From contig NZ_JACHXJ010000005.1 of assembly GCF_014192015.1 (NCBI RefSeq), forward strand, positions 372,001-436,000: a DNA stretch of 64,000 nucleotides. Direction: 5' to 3'. The notes under the pieces are model-generated. The model was not told the DNA's origin and did not search any database. It was given only the letters and a program-made list of their open reading frames with translations. Within the stretch, counting starts at the first letter, position 1. Each line of letters opens with the position of its first letter. Shown piece after piece: positions 52,769 through 60,118 of the stretch. The stretch comes from Paenibacillus rhizosphaerae. Its GTDB lineage: Bacteria; Bacillota; Bacilli; Paenibacillales; Paenibacillaceae. The position numbers and the translations under genes are program-made.

Positions 52769-53524
52769 ATGAATGAACAAAACAAAAGTAGTCAAAACCA
52801 CGGCGAAGCTCCTAAAAAAGTGCAAGGAGAGCCTGTAAATCAGCCTTCTTCGTGGAAAAAGCTGTTGTCCAAACGGTGGGTATACCCGGCAGCTTACGTG
52901 GCCGCAGCAGCAATTATACTAACTTTAGTGTGGGTCTACCAGGATACCAGCCAGAAGAACCTTACCCAAGACCCCGCTAAAGTAACGGAGCAATCTACTA
53001 CCGCTTCGGATGCTGCAGCCGGCAAAGACACTGCCACAGACGCTAAGGACAATGCTGTTGAAGTGACCGCCAATGCCGAAGGTATGGCTTGGCCGGTGGC
53101 GAATGCCAAAGACGTAAAAGTCGTGAAGCCGTTCTATGATGAAAATGGTACCGAAGAAAATCATCAAGCCGCGATGGTTCAGTACGATGACACGTTCACT
53201 CCGAACGTCGGCGTCGACCTGGCCCGCGCAGATGACCAAGCGTTTGACGTCAAAGCTGCTCTCGGTGGAAAAGTAACTCGCGTCGATCTGAACCCGCCGC
53301 TGACTGGAACCGTGATCGAGATTACCCATGACAACAATCTCAAGACGGTTTACCAAAGCCTCTCGGACGCCAAAGTCAAACTGGGCGACACCGTGAAGCA
53401 GGGGGATACGATCGGTACAGCCGGACGCAGCGAAATCGAGAAGGAACTGGGCAACCACGTACACTTCGAAGTGTTCGACAATGGAACTCCGGTCAATCCG
53501 GAAACCGTTCTTCCGAAGCAGTAA
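52769..53524 (+). CDS. spoIIQ: Stage II sporulation protein Q (M23/LytM fold)
   Basis: A 251-residue forespore membrane protein: one helix at about residues 38-58, an Asp/Thr/Ala-rich linker, then a LytM-type domain. In B. subtilis SpoIIQ pairs with SpoIIIAH across the septum during engulfment. The HxH motif is kept in GNHVHFEV, but the first zinc-site HxxxD is NVGVD (NVGVDLARADD), so the domain is probably not an active peptidase. The 3' side carries a dyad at 53548-53578. GAGGTG precedes the ATG, and a sigma-F promoter lies just upstream. Confidence 0.9.
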   Translation: MNEQNKSSQNHGEAPKKVQGEPVNQPSSWKKLLSKRWVYPAAYVAAAAIILTLVWVYQDTSQKNLTQDPAKVTEQSTTASDAAAGKDTATDAKDNAVEVTANAEGMAWPVANAKDVKVVKPFYDENGTEENHQAAMVQYDDTFTPNVGVDLARADDQAFDVKAALGGKVTRVDLNPPLTGTVIEITHDNNLKTVYQSLSDAKVKLGDTVKQGDTIGTAGRSEIEKELGNHVHFEVFDNGTPVNPETVLPKQ

Positions 53525-53547
53525 CCGAAAGCTTTTCGCCATATAGA

Positions 53548-53578
53548 ATGAACTAAACAAAGTTCAAGGCAAAACTTT
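53548..53578. repeat. Inverted repeat after spoIIQ
   Basis: GAACTAAA pairs with TTTAGTTC around a spacer of about 22 bases just after the spoIIQ stop. It lacks a T run and precedes the true terminator; its role is unknown. Confidence 0.4.
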
Positions 53579-53612
53579 AGTTCAATCTATACAAGTAAAG
53601 AAAAATAAGCCT

Positions 53613-53639
53613 AAAGGCAGGGACAATCCCTGCCTTTTT
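53613..53639 (+). terminator. Terminator after spoIIQ
   Basis: AAAGGCAGGGA-caa-TCCCTGCCTTTTT, a perfect stem with a T run. Confidence 0.9.
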
Positions 53640-53761
53640 GTGTGCAAAACCCTTGCGAATGGCGGGAAAGAGCTCTGGTCAGCCCCCTCGATATGCGGGG
53701 TTATTTTGCGCTGCCCGTAAAATAAATGGGCCTTGAGGAGCTTGTCAGGCTTGGAAAGCGC

Positions 53762-53789
53762 GAATATATAGGCACGCCCCTCATATAAT
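53762..53789 (+). promoter_or_regulatory. Sigma-E-type promoter of spoIIID
   Basis: GAATATA (53762-53768), 13 bases, CATATAAT (53782-53789). The -10 matches CATACAnT at all but one position. spoIIID is a sigma-E gene in B. subtilis. A sigma-A reading of TATAAT is possible but has no -35. Confidence 0.55.
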
Positions 53790-53822
53790 GTACCAAACTA
53801 TCCACAGTAGGGAGGCGGGAGC

Positions 53823-54110
53823 GTGCACGATTACATCAAAGAACGGACCATTAAAATTGGTCGTTGTATCGTGGAAACGAGACACACGGTCCGAACCATT
53901 GCCAAGGAATTTGGCGTATCGAAGAGCACAGTGCATAAGGATTTGACCGAACGTTTGCCGGAAATCAATCCCGATCTGGCTGATCAGGTTAAGCACATTC
54001 TTGAATACCACAAATCGATCCGTCATCTCCGGGGAGGCGAAGCGACCAAGATTAAGTATAAAAAGACCAGCGGGAAGAAACGGGAAGCCGTCGCTTCCGC
54101 CAAAGCCTGA
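53823..54110 (+). CDS. spoIIID: Sporulation transcriptional regulator SpoIIID
   Basis: A 95-residue mother-cell DNA-binding protein: MHDYIKERTIKIGRCIVET, the helix-turn-helix VRTIAKEFGVSKSTVHKDL, and a basic C-terminal tail. In B. subtilis it turns sigma-E genes on and off and helps start sigK. The GTG start has GGGAGGCGGG upstream. As in B. subtilis it lies immediately before mbl. Confidence 0.96.
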   Translation: MHDYIKERTIKIGRCIVETRHTVRTIAKEFGVSKSTVHKDLTERLPEINPDLADQVKHILEYHKSIRHLRGGEATKIKYKKTSGKKREAVASAKA

Positions 54111-54152
54111 CCATCTGGGCTTCCAGGCCCGGTTCATATGATCAAGCGGCAG

Positions 54153-54168
54153 GGCACACCTGTGCCCA
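54153..54168. repeat. Small palindrome between spoIIID and mbl
   Basis: GGGCACA-cc-TGTGCCC, a perfect 7-bp inverted repeat without a T run, about 45 bp after the spoIIID stop. The remaining gap up to mbl shows no other feature I can support. Confidence 0.4.
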
Positions 54169-54342
54169 TTGTATCCCTCCCCTGAAGTATGATATGTTAA
54201 AAGATGGTATAAGGTCGACAAATGTGATCCCTTTTTCCCAAAAATACATAACTTCCTGCCACATCCTGTCGAAATGGGACTTCGATAAGCGGTAACAGGG
54301 ACTCTTTTACCATAAAATAATACTTTGGGGGCTCTTTTCATG

Positions 54343-55341
54343 ATGTTTAGCAAGGATATTGGAATTGATCTTGGCACAGCCAACGTGCTGATTCATGTCA
54401 AAGGGAGGGGGGTTGTACTCAACGAGCCTTCCGTCGTGACGATCGAAAGCGATACCAAAAGAGTCCTTGCCGTCGGGGAAGAAGCCCGGAGAATGGTTGG
54501 CCGCACGCCCGGCAATATCGTGGCGATTCGTCCACTGCGTGACGGGGTCATTGCGGATTTTGCGATTACGGAAGCGATGCTGAAGTACTTCATCAGCAGT
54601 GTGGGAGGACGCAGCTGGAGCAGCCGGCCGCGGATTCTGATCTGCGCGCCTACGAATATTACCTCCGTTGAACAGAAGGCCATCCGGGAAGCCGCCGAGC
54701 GAAGCGGAGCCAAGGATGTGTTCCTGGAAGAAGAACCGAAAGCCGCAGCCATTGGCGCGGGTATGGATATTTATCAGCCAAGCGGCAATATGGTCGTCGA
54801 TATCGGCGGCGGAACGACGGATGTAGCCGTCCTGTCTATGGGCGACGTCGTTACCGCCTCTTCTATTAAAATGGCGGGGGACAAGTTCGACGAAGCCATC
54901 GTGAAATATATTAAAAATAAGTACAAGCTTCTCATCGGTGAACGCACCTCGGAGGATATCAAGATCAAAGTAGGCACCGTCCGTCCGGGCGGACGCCAGG
55001 ATGAGATCGATATCCGCGGGCGCGATATGGTCAGCGGACTGCCGCTTACCGTGACGGTCTCTTCCAACGAAGTTCAGGAAGCGCTGTGGGAACCGGTCTC
55101 GATGATCGTGGCCGCTGCCAAGTCGGTGCTGGAACGGACGCCTCCCGAGCTGTCCGCCGACATTATCGACCGCGGCGTGATTCTGACCGGCGGTGGCGCT
55201 TTGCTTGACGGATTGGACGAGCTGCTCGCCGAAGAGCTGCACGTGCCGGTGCTGATCGCGGAGGACCCGATGCACTGTGTCGTTAAAGGCACGGGACTCA
55301 TGCTCGATCACTTGGACAAGGTGTCCAAGAAAGCATTCTAA
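54343..55341 (+). CDS. mbl: Rod-shape-determining actin homologue Mbl
   Basis: A 332-residue MreB-family filament protein. The actin ATP-binding elements are MFSKDIGIDLGTANVLIHVKG, VVDIGGGTTDVAVLSMGD and GGGALLDGLDELLAEEL. The N terminus and gene order (spoIIID-mbl-flhO-flhP) identify it as Mbl rather than MreB. It guides the peptidoglycan elongation machinery at the cell side wall. Start at 54343 or the adjacent ATG at 54340; GGGGG lies upstream of both. Confidence 0.95.
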   Translation: MFSKDIGIDLGTANVLIHVKGRGVVLNEPSVVTIESDTKRVLAVGEEARRMVGRTPGNIVAIRPLRDGVIADFAITEAMLKYFISSVGGRSWSSRPRILICAPTNITSVEQKAIREAAERSGAKDVFLEEEPKAAAIGAGMDIYQPSGNMVVDIGGGTTDVAVLSMGDVVTASSIKMAGDKFDEAIVKYIKNKYKLLIGERTSEDIKIKVGTVRPGGRQDEIDIRGRDMVSGLPLTVTVSSNEVQEALWEPVSMIVAAAKSVLERTPPELSADIIDRGVILTGGGALLDGLDELLAEELHVPVLIAEDPMHCVVKGTGLMLDHLDKVSKKAF

Positions 55342-55380
55342 TGATGTATGGCCGGCCCTGGGCCGGCTGTGGCAAAACCC

Positions 55381-55408
55381 TAAAAAAACCCGGGCTAATG
55401 TCCGATAT
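55381..55408 (+). promoter_or_regulatory. Sigma-D promoter of flhO-flhP
   Basis: TAAA (55381-55384), 16 bases, TCCGATAT (55401-55408). The -10 differs from the flagellar consensus GCCGATAT at one base; the spacer is one longer than the usual 15. flhO-flhP are sigma-D genes in B. subtilis. Confidence 0.65.
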
Positions 55409-55581
55409 ATGTACTATGGATCGCGGGCTTTGAGGAGCCCGTTCATATAGATCAGCAATGTATATAAATAGAGAGAATTAAAGTCAGAGCCATATTTGCT
55501 ATAATTTTATCTATATAGATGAAGATAAATTATGAATTACCCAATGAACAAGCACATGAAACAGGGAGGGACCCCATCTCA

Positions 55582-56463
55582 ATGCTGAGAGGACTTTACA
55601 CCGCCGCTGCCGGCATGATGACGCAGCAGAGCCGCCACGACACCGCCGTCCAAAATATTGCCAATATCAACACCCCCGGGTACAAGCAGGTGAACAGCGT
55701 GGCCCGTTCTTTTCCCGAGGTGCTGATTTCGATGATCGGCGGGGGAGCGGAGAACCCGAACCCGCAGCTCGGCAAGCTGATCACGGGCGTTTTTGCTGAA
55801 GAGAGCTTGTCCATGTACCAGCAGGGCGTCATCACGGAGAGCGAGAAGCCGACCGACTTTGCGCTGGTGTCCGATCTCGAAGTCACCGATCCGGCAACGG
55901 GTCAGAACATTCCGTTCGACCAATCCGGCAAGTATGTCGATGCGGACGGCAGTGTAACGTACAAGCCGGAAGCGTACTTTACCGTCCGCAACGCGGATGG
56001 GGAAATCGGATATACGAAAGACGGCAGCTTCCAGGTGACACCGGACGGTTTGCTGCTGACTTCGGCCGGGTACCAGGTATTGGATGCCAATAATCAGCCC
56101 ATTCGGTTGACAGGCTCGGTGGACAGCCTTAAAGTGAACGAGCAGGGGTTTATTTTGAATCCCGCAACGGGTGCGCCCGGAACGCGGCTTGGCATTGCCG
56201 TCGTGGGGCAGCCCGGCCAGATGGTGCGTACGGGTGACGGATTGTTCAAGGTGGATGAACCCGCAGCTGCCGGTGTCCGCGCGTTGGGTAACGCCGACCG
56301 CGTAGAAGTGCGGCAGCATTATTTGGAGCAGTCCAACGTGGATTCCTCTGCGGCGGTCGTAGACATGAACACGGCGCTTCGGGCCTATGAGGCCAATCAG
56401 AAGGTCGTGCAATTTTATGATAAAAGTTTGGACAAGGCTGTCAACGAGGTCGGCAAGGTATAG
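55582..56463 (+). CDS. flhO: Flagellar hook-basal body protein FlhO (FlgF/FlgG family)
   Basis: A 293-residue axial flagellar protein. The N-terminal signature MLRGLYTAAAGMMTQQSRHDTAVQNIANINTP is cut here to MLRGLYTAAAGMMTQQ and NIANINTPGYK, with the matching C-terminal helix VDMNTALRAYEANQKVVQ that packs in the rod. It is one of two rod or hook-related proteins encoded away from the main flagellar cluster, as in B. subtilis. The ATG at 55582 follows GGGAGGG; upstream starts would add a non-conserved leader. A sigma-D promoter is upstream. Confidence 0.93.
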   Translation: MLRGLYTAAAGMMTQQSRHDTAVQNIANINTPGYKQVNSVARSFPEVLISMIGGGAENPNPQLGKLITGVFAEESLSMYQQGVITESEKPTDFALVSDLEVTDPATGQNIPFDQSGKYVDADGSVTYKPEAYFTVRNADGEIGYTKDGSFQVTPDGLLLTSAGYQVLDANNQPIRLTGSVDSLKVNEQGFILNPATGAPGTRLGIAVVGQPGQMVRTGDGLFKVDEPAAAGVRALGNADRVEVRQHYLEQSNVDSSAAVVDMNTALRAYEANQKVVQFYDKSLDKAVNEVGKV

Positions 56464-56495
56464 AGGATGCTACGCACTAGGGAGGGTGGACGTAA

Positions 56496-57320
56496 ATGAA
56501 TAACTCCATGATCAGCGCGATGGTATCCATGAATGCGTTGCAGCGGAAGCTGGACGTGATCGCGGATAACATCGCCAACATCGATACGGACGGTTACAAA
56601 CGGAAGGACAGTTCCTTCGAGGACGTGCTGACGACGGTCACGCAGCAGCCGGACGGCTTCAAGCAGAACGGACGGGTTTCCCCGCTTGGATACGCGAACG
56701 GTTTCGGCATGCGGATGACGGAAATCACCCGGGATATGCAGCAGGGGCCGCTGAATCAGACGGGTAATCCGCTGGATCTCGCCATTGAAGGCACGGGCTT
56801 GTTTGCGGTTGAAGCGAACGGACGCACGGCCTACACCCGGGAAGGCGCCTTCCATTTTGTACCCGATCCCGACCCTGCGAAGCCGGATAGCATGGTGCTG
56901 GTGAACAATCAGGGGTACTTCGTTCTGGACACGAACGGCAGGCAGATCTCCGTCGCAAACAATGCCAAGGTGGCCGTCGATCAGGACGGACAGGTCATTG
57001 TTTCGAATGCGACTGGGACAAACGCCGTGGCTACCATTCAGCTGGCATCGCGGGTACGCCCGGATGCGCTGGTGCAGATGGACGGCAACCTGTTTGTCAT
57101 TCCAGGCAACCTGACGAAAGCTCAGGTGTTCGGCAACGCCCCTTATACCGCAGCCGTCTCCGGGACAACCATCCGTTCGGGATATCTGGAACAGTCGAAT
57201 GTCGATTATGCGCTAGAAATAACGGATATGATGCAGGCGCAGCGCGCTTATCAGCTATCCGCCCGGGCACTGACATCCAGCGACACGATGATGAATCTGG
57301 CGAACAATATCCGTGGATAG
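56496..57320 (+). CDS. flhP: Flagellar hook-basal body protein FlhP
   Basis: A 274-residue FlgF/FlgG-family protein related to the preceding flhO: N-terminal SMNALQRKLDVIADNIANIDTDGYK split by family convention into MNALQRKLDVIADNIAN and DTDGYK, and C-terminal LEQSNVDYALEITDMM with RAYQLSARALTSSDTMMNL. It is a rod component of the flagellar basal body. GGGAGGGTG precedes the ATG. It is 33 bp after flhO and is co-transcribed with it. Confidence 0.93.
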   Translation: MNNSMISAMVSMNALQRKLDVIADNIANIDTDGYKRKDSSFEDVLTTVTQQPDGFKQNGRVSPLGYANGFGMRMTEITRDMQQGPLNQTGNPLDLAIEGTGLFAVEANGRTAYTREGAFHFVPDPDPAKPDSMVLVNNQGYFVLDTNGRQISVANNAKVAVDQDGQVIVSNATGTNAVATIQLASRVRPDALVQMDGNLFVIPGNLTKAQVFGNAPYTAAVSGTTIRSGYLEQSNVDYALEITDMMQAQRAYQLSARALTSSDTMMNLANNIRG

Positions 57321-57330
57321 GAGTTCTGCA

Positions 57331-57549
57331 ATGAGTGAGAAAACCCAAGCAGCTGGCAAAGCGAAACCGGCCGTGCGGAAGACGGCAAGATGGAGAATTG
57401 TCATCCGCTGGATGATTCCGCTGTTTTTGCTGCTCGCTCTGGTTGGCGGGATGACCTTCGGTTATGTCTTTATCGGCAAACAGAGCCTGTCCGACGTGTT
57501 TCAATGGAAGACTTGGCAGCATGTGATCGATTTGGTATTTGCGCCCTGA
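57331..57549 (+). CDS. EpuA-like small membrane protein (DUF annotated as RNA polymerase subunit beta)
   Basis: A 72-residue protein with a basic cytoplasmic N terminus, one membrane helix at about residues 28-50 (IPLFLLLALVGGMTFGYVFIG) and a short outer tail ending FQWKTWQHVIDLVFAP. This is the EpuA family, often mislabelled 'DNA-directed RNA polymerase subunit beta' because small homologues sit near rpoB. Its function is unknown. AGGAG lies 6 bases before the ATG at 57331. It follows flhP by 10 bp and probably shares its transcript. Confidence 0.75.
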   Translation: MSEKTQAAGKAKPAVRKTARWRIVIRWMIPLFLLLALVGGMTFGYVFIGKQSLSDVFQWKTWQHVIDLVFAP

Positions 57550-57577
57550 CGGGGCGTCTAACCGCTGACTTTTGACA

Positions 57578-57612
57578 GAAAACTCCTTCCATTCGGGAGT
57601 TTTCTTTTTTTG
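57578..57612 (+). terminator. Terminator after the flhO-flhP-epuA unit
   Basis: Stem gaaaactcc / gggagttttc with a short loop and a T run. Confidence 0.88.
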
Positions 57613-57835
57613 CTCGGAAAATGTATAATGATGGGGGACTTGCGAAGCCCGTACAAAAGGGCCTCCCCCGTGCCGTTCATCAGGATCGGCATACCGGAGA
57701 AAGGCCCCTTATCTGAACCTTCACTTCTGCAGAGGGTGAAGGATAGTTTAGTTTTATCCGAAATCTATGGATTTTATGCAGTATAACCCTTAAAAGTTGC
57801 GGTGATTCGCCTATTTTGAAAGGAGTTTGAGAGAC
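57613..57835 (+). other. Leader region of fabZ
   Basis: The 220 bp hold a TATAAT-like element near 57622-57628, a G/C-run pairing (gggggac...ctccccc), and the hairpin CCTTCAC-N11-GTGAAGG at 57718-57742. No FapR-type site or known riboswitch is evident. Confidence 0.4.
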
Positions 57836-58273
57836 GTGCTTAACGTGAAAGAAATTCAGGAGATCATTCCACACCGGCCTCCGTTTTTGCTGGTGGACCG
57901 CATTATCGAGATGGAAGTCGGCAAGCGTGCGGTCGGGATCAAGAACGTTACGATTAACGAGCCTTTCTTCATCGGCCACTTTCCGGAGTATCCGGTCATG
58001 CCGGGCGTGCTGATCACCGAAGCGCTGGCGCAGGTTGGAGCAGCCGCTATTTTGAAGGAAGAGAGCAACCAGGGTAAAATCGGCTTTCTGGCGGGTCTCG
58101 ACAACTTCCGCTACCGTGGACAAGTGGTACCCGGCGATACGCTTCGCCTTGAGGTGGAGATTACCCGCCTTAAGGGAAGCATTGGGAAGGGACACGCCGT
58201 AGCCAAGGTCGACGATAAAGTGGTCGCGGAAGGCGACATCATGTTCGCTCTGTCCGACCCCGCACAATCTTAA
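57836..58273 (+). CDS. fabZ: 3-hydroxyacyl-ACP dehydratase FabZ
   Basis: A 145-residue hot-dog-fold enzyme that dehydrates beta-hydroxyacyl-ACP in fatty acid synthesis. It shows EIQEIIPHRPPFLLVDRI at the N terminus, the catalytic His in GHFPEYPVMPGVL and the Glu in ITEALAQVG. The GTG at 57836 gives the family N terminus MLNVKEI; AGGAG lies 10 bases upstream. The B. subtilis homologue (ywpB) is also near mbl and flhOP. Confidence 0.95.
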   Translation: MLNVKEIQEIIPHRPPFLLVDRIIEMEVGKRAVGIKNVTINEPFFIGHFPEYPVMPGVLITEALAQVGAAAILKEESNQGKIGFLAGLDNFRYRGQVVPGDTLRLEVEITRLKGSIGKGHAVAKVDDKVVAEGDIMFALSDPAQS

Positions 58274-58310
58274 GTACCCATCATTCTTATTATGGAAAGG
58301 AGAAGCAGTA

Positions 58311-60032
58311 ATGACACAAGAGCTCAGCACGCAAGCAAGTGACAATGTCAAGCAATGGCTTCAAGATCCTTCTATAGATGAAGAAACGAAACGGGAGCTC
58401 GAAGGGCTGTCCGAGCAGCCACTGGAGCTGGAAGACCGTTTTTATAAAGATTTGGAGTTCGGCACAGGCGGCCTCCGCGGCGTGATCGGTGCAGGAAGCA
58501 ACCGCATCAACCGGTATACCGTCGGCAAGGCGACGCAAGGATTTGCACGCTACATACTGGAGCAGCACGGTTCGGCCGAGGGCACGCCTTCGGTTGTGAT
58601 CGCCCATGATTCCCGCCACTTCTCGCCGGAGTTTGCGCTGGAGGCCGCTCTGGTGCTTGCAGGCAACGGCATTACAGCCAAGCTATTCCCATCCCTGCGC
58701 CCGACCCCGCAGCTGTCGTTCAGCGTGCGCCATCTGGGAGCGACCGGCGGCATCGTCATTACGGCGAGCCATAACCCGCCGGAGTATAACGGGTACAAGG
58801 TGTACAACGCCGAGGGCGGTCAGCTCGTGCCGGACGAAGCGGAGAAGGTCATTTCCTACATCCAGCAGGTCGATTCCTTCGCTGCGGTGAAGCGCCTGGA
58901 TCAGCAGGAAGCTGAAGCGAAAGGGCTGCTTGTTTGGCTCGGACAAGAGGATGACGATGCGTTTATCCGCACCGTAGCCGATGTCAGCGTTAACCGAGAG
59001 GCGATTGCGTCGACGCTCGGCAAAGATTTTAAAATCGTCTTCACACCGCTCCACGGGACGGGGAATATTCCGGTCCGCCGCGTGCTGGAGGAAGTCGGCT
59101 TTACGAACGTGCATATCGTAGCGGAGCAGGAGCAGCCGGACGCCGAATTTTCCACCGTAAAGTCTCCGAACCCGGAAGAACGCGAAGCGTTCACGCTGGC
59201 CATGAAGGTAGGTCAGGAGATCGGTGCTGATTTGCTGATCGGAACCGACCCGGATGCCGACCGTATGGGTGCGGTGGTGAAGAACCAGGCAGGGGAATTC
59301 GTCGTATTGTCCGGTAACCAGTCCGGGGCACTTATGATTTATTATTTGCTCAGCCAGTTACAAGAAGCCGGCAAACTGCCAAGTAACGGGGCGGTCATCA
59401 AAACGATCGTGACCAGCGAGATGGGTGCGACGATCGCCGAGCATTTTGGGGCGGAAGTATTCAATACGCTGACCGGCTTTAAATACATCGGGGAGAAAAT
59501 GACCCAGTTCGAGGAGACCGGCTCCCATACGTATCTGTTCGGGTACGAGGAGAGCTACGGATACCTCGCCGGCAACTATGCCCGCGACAAAGACGCCGTG
59601 CTGGCCTCGCTGCTCATCTGTGAAGCGGGTGCCTATTACAAAGCTCAAGGCAAGACGCTGTACGAGGTGCTGCAAGAGCTGTATGAGCAGTTCGGCTACT
59701 TCCAGGAGAAACTGGAGTCCCGCACGCTGAAAGGCAAGGACGGCCTGGCCCAAATCCAGGCGAAAATGTCCGATTGGCGCAGCAACCCGCCGCAGACAGT
59801 GGCGGGACAAGCCGTCACGCAGGTGCTGGATTATTCAAAAGGACTTGACGGCCTGCCGAAGGAAAACGTGCTGAAATATATGCTGGAAGACGGTTCCTGG
59901 TTCTGCCTGCGACCATCGGGGACGGAGCCGAAGATCAAGGTATACTTTGCCGTGAGAGGCGATTCTCTGGAGGATGCGAATGCGCGTATTCAGAAATTGT
60001 CGGATGAAGTGATGGCAAGGGTAGACGCCTAA
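58311..60032 (+). CDS. pgcA: Phosphoglucomutase (alpha-D-phosphohexomutase, PgcA type)
   Basis: A 573-residue four-domain phosphohexomutase. The catalytic phosphoserine loop is GIVITASHNPPEYNGYK, the Mg2+ loop is GTDPDADRMGAV, the sugar-binding loop is FGYEESYGYL, and the phosphate-binding site LRPSGTEPKIKVY is near the end. It interconverts glucose 1- and 6-phosphate, supplying UDP-glucose for wall polymers and lipids. GGAAAGGAG precedes the ATG. It lies 37 bp after fabZ. Confidence 0.94.
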   Translation: MTQELSTQASDNVKQWLQDPSIDEETKRELEGLSEQPLELEDRFYKDLEFGTGGLRGVIGAGSNRINRYTVGKATQGFARYILEQHGSAEGTPSVVIAHDSRHFSPEFALEAALVLAGNGITAKLFPSLRPTPQLSFSVRHLGATGGIVITASHNPPEYNGYKVYNAEGGQLVPDEAEKVISYIQQVDSFAAVKRLDQQEAEAKGLLVWLGQEDDDAFIRTVADVSVNREAIASTLGKDFKIVFTPLHGTGNIPVRRVLEEVGFTNVHIVAEQEQPDAEFSTVKSPNPEEREAFTLAMKVGQEIGADLLIGTDPDADRMGAVVKNQAGEFVVLSGNQSGALMIYYLLSQLQEAGKLPSNGAVIKTIVTSEMGATIAEHFGAEVFNTLTGFKYIGEKMTQFEETGSHTYLFGYEESYGYLAGNYARDKDAVLASLLICEAGAYYKAQGKTLYEVLQELYEQFGYFQEKLESRTLKGKDGLAQIQAKMSDWRSNPPQTVAGQAVTQVLDYSKGLDGLPKENVLKYMLEDGSWFCLRPSGTEPKIKVYFAVRGDSLEDANARIQKLSDEVMARVDA

Positions 60033-60118
60033 CATTTAAGAAATGGATATTCCGGGAGGCCGCGTGTTCGAGGAAGAACGCTGCGGATTCCCGGAGTTAT
60101 TATGAGGAGGTACTTTTG

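Noticed and set aside
55349..55442. Terminators after mbl
   Set aside because: GC-rich inverted repeats are present (gccgg/ccggc and gggct/agccc) but neither is followed by a T run, so I do not call a terminator.
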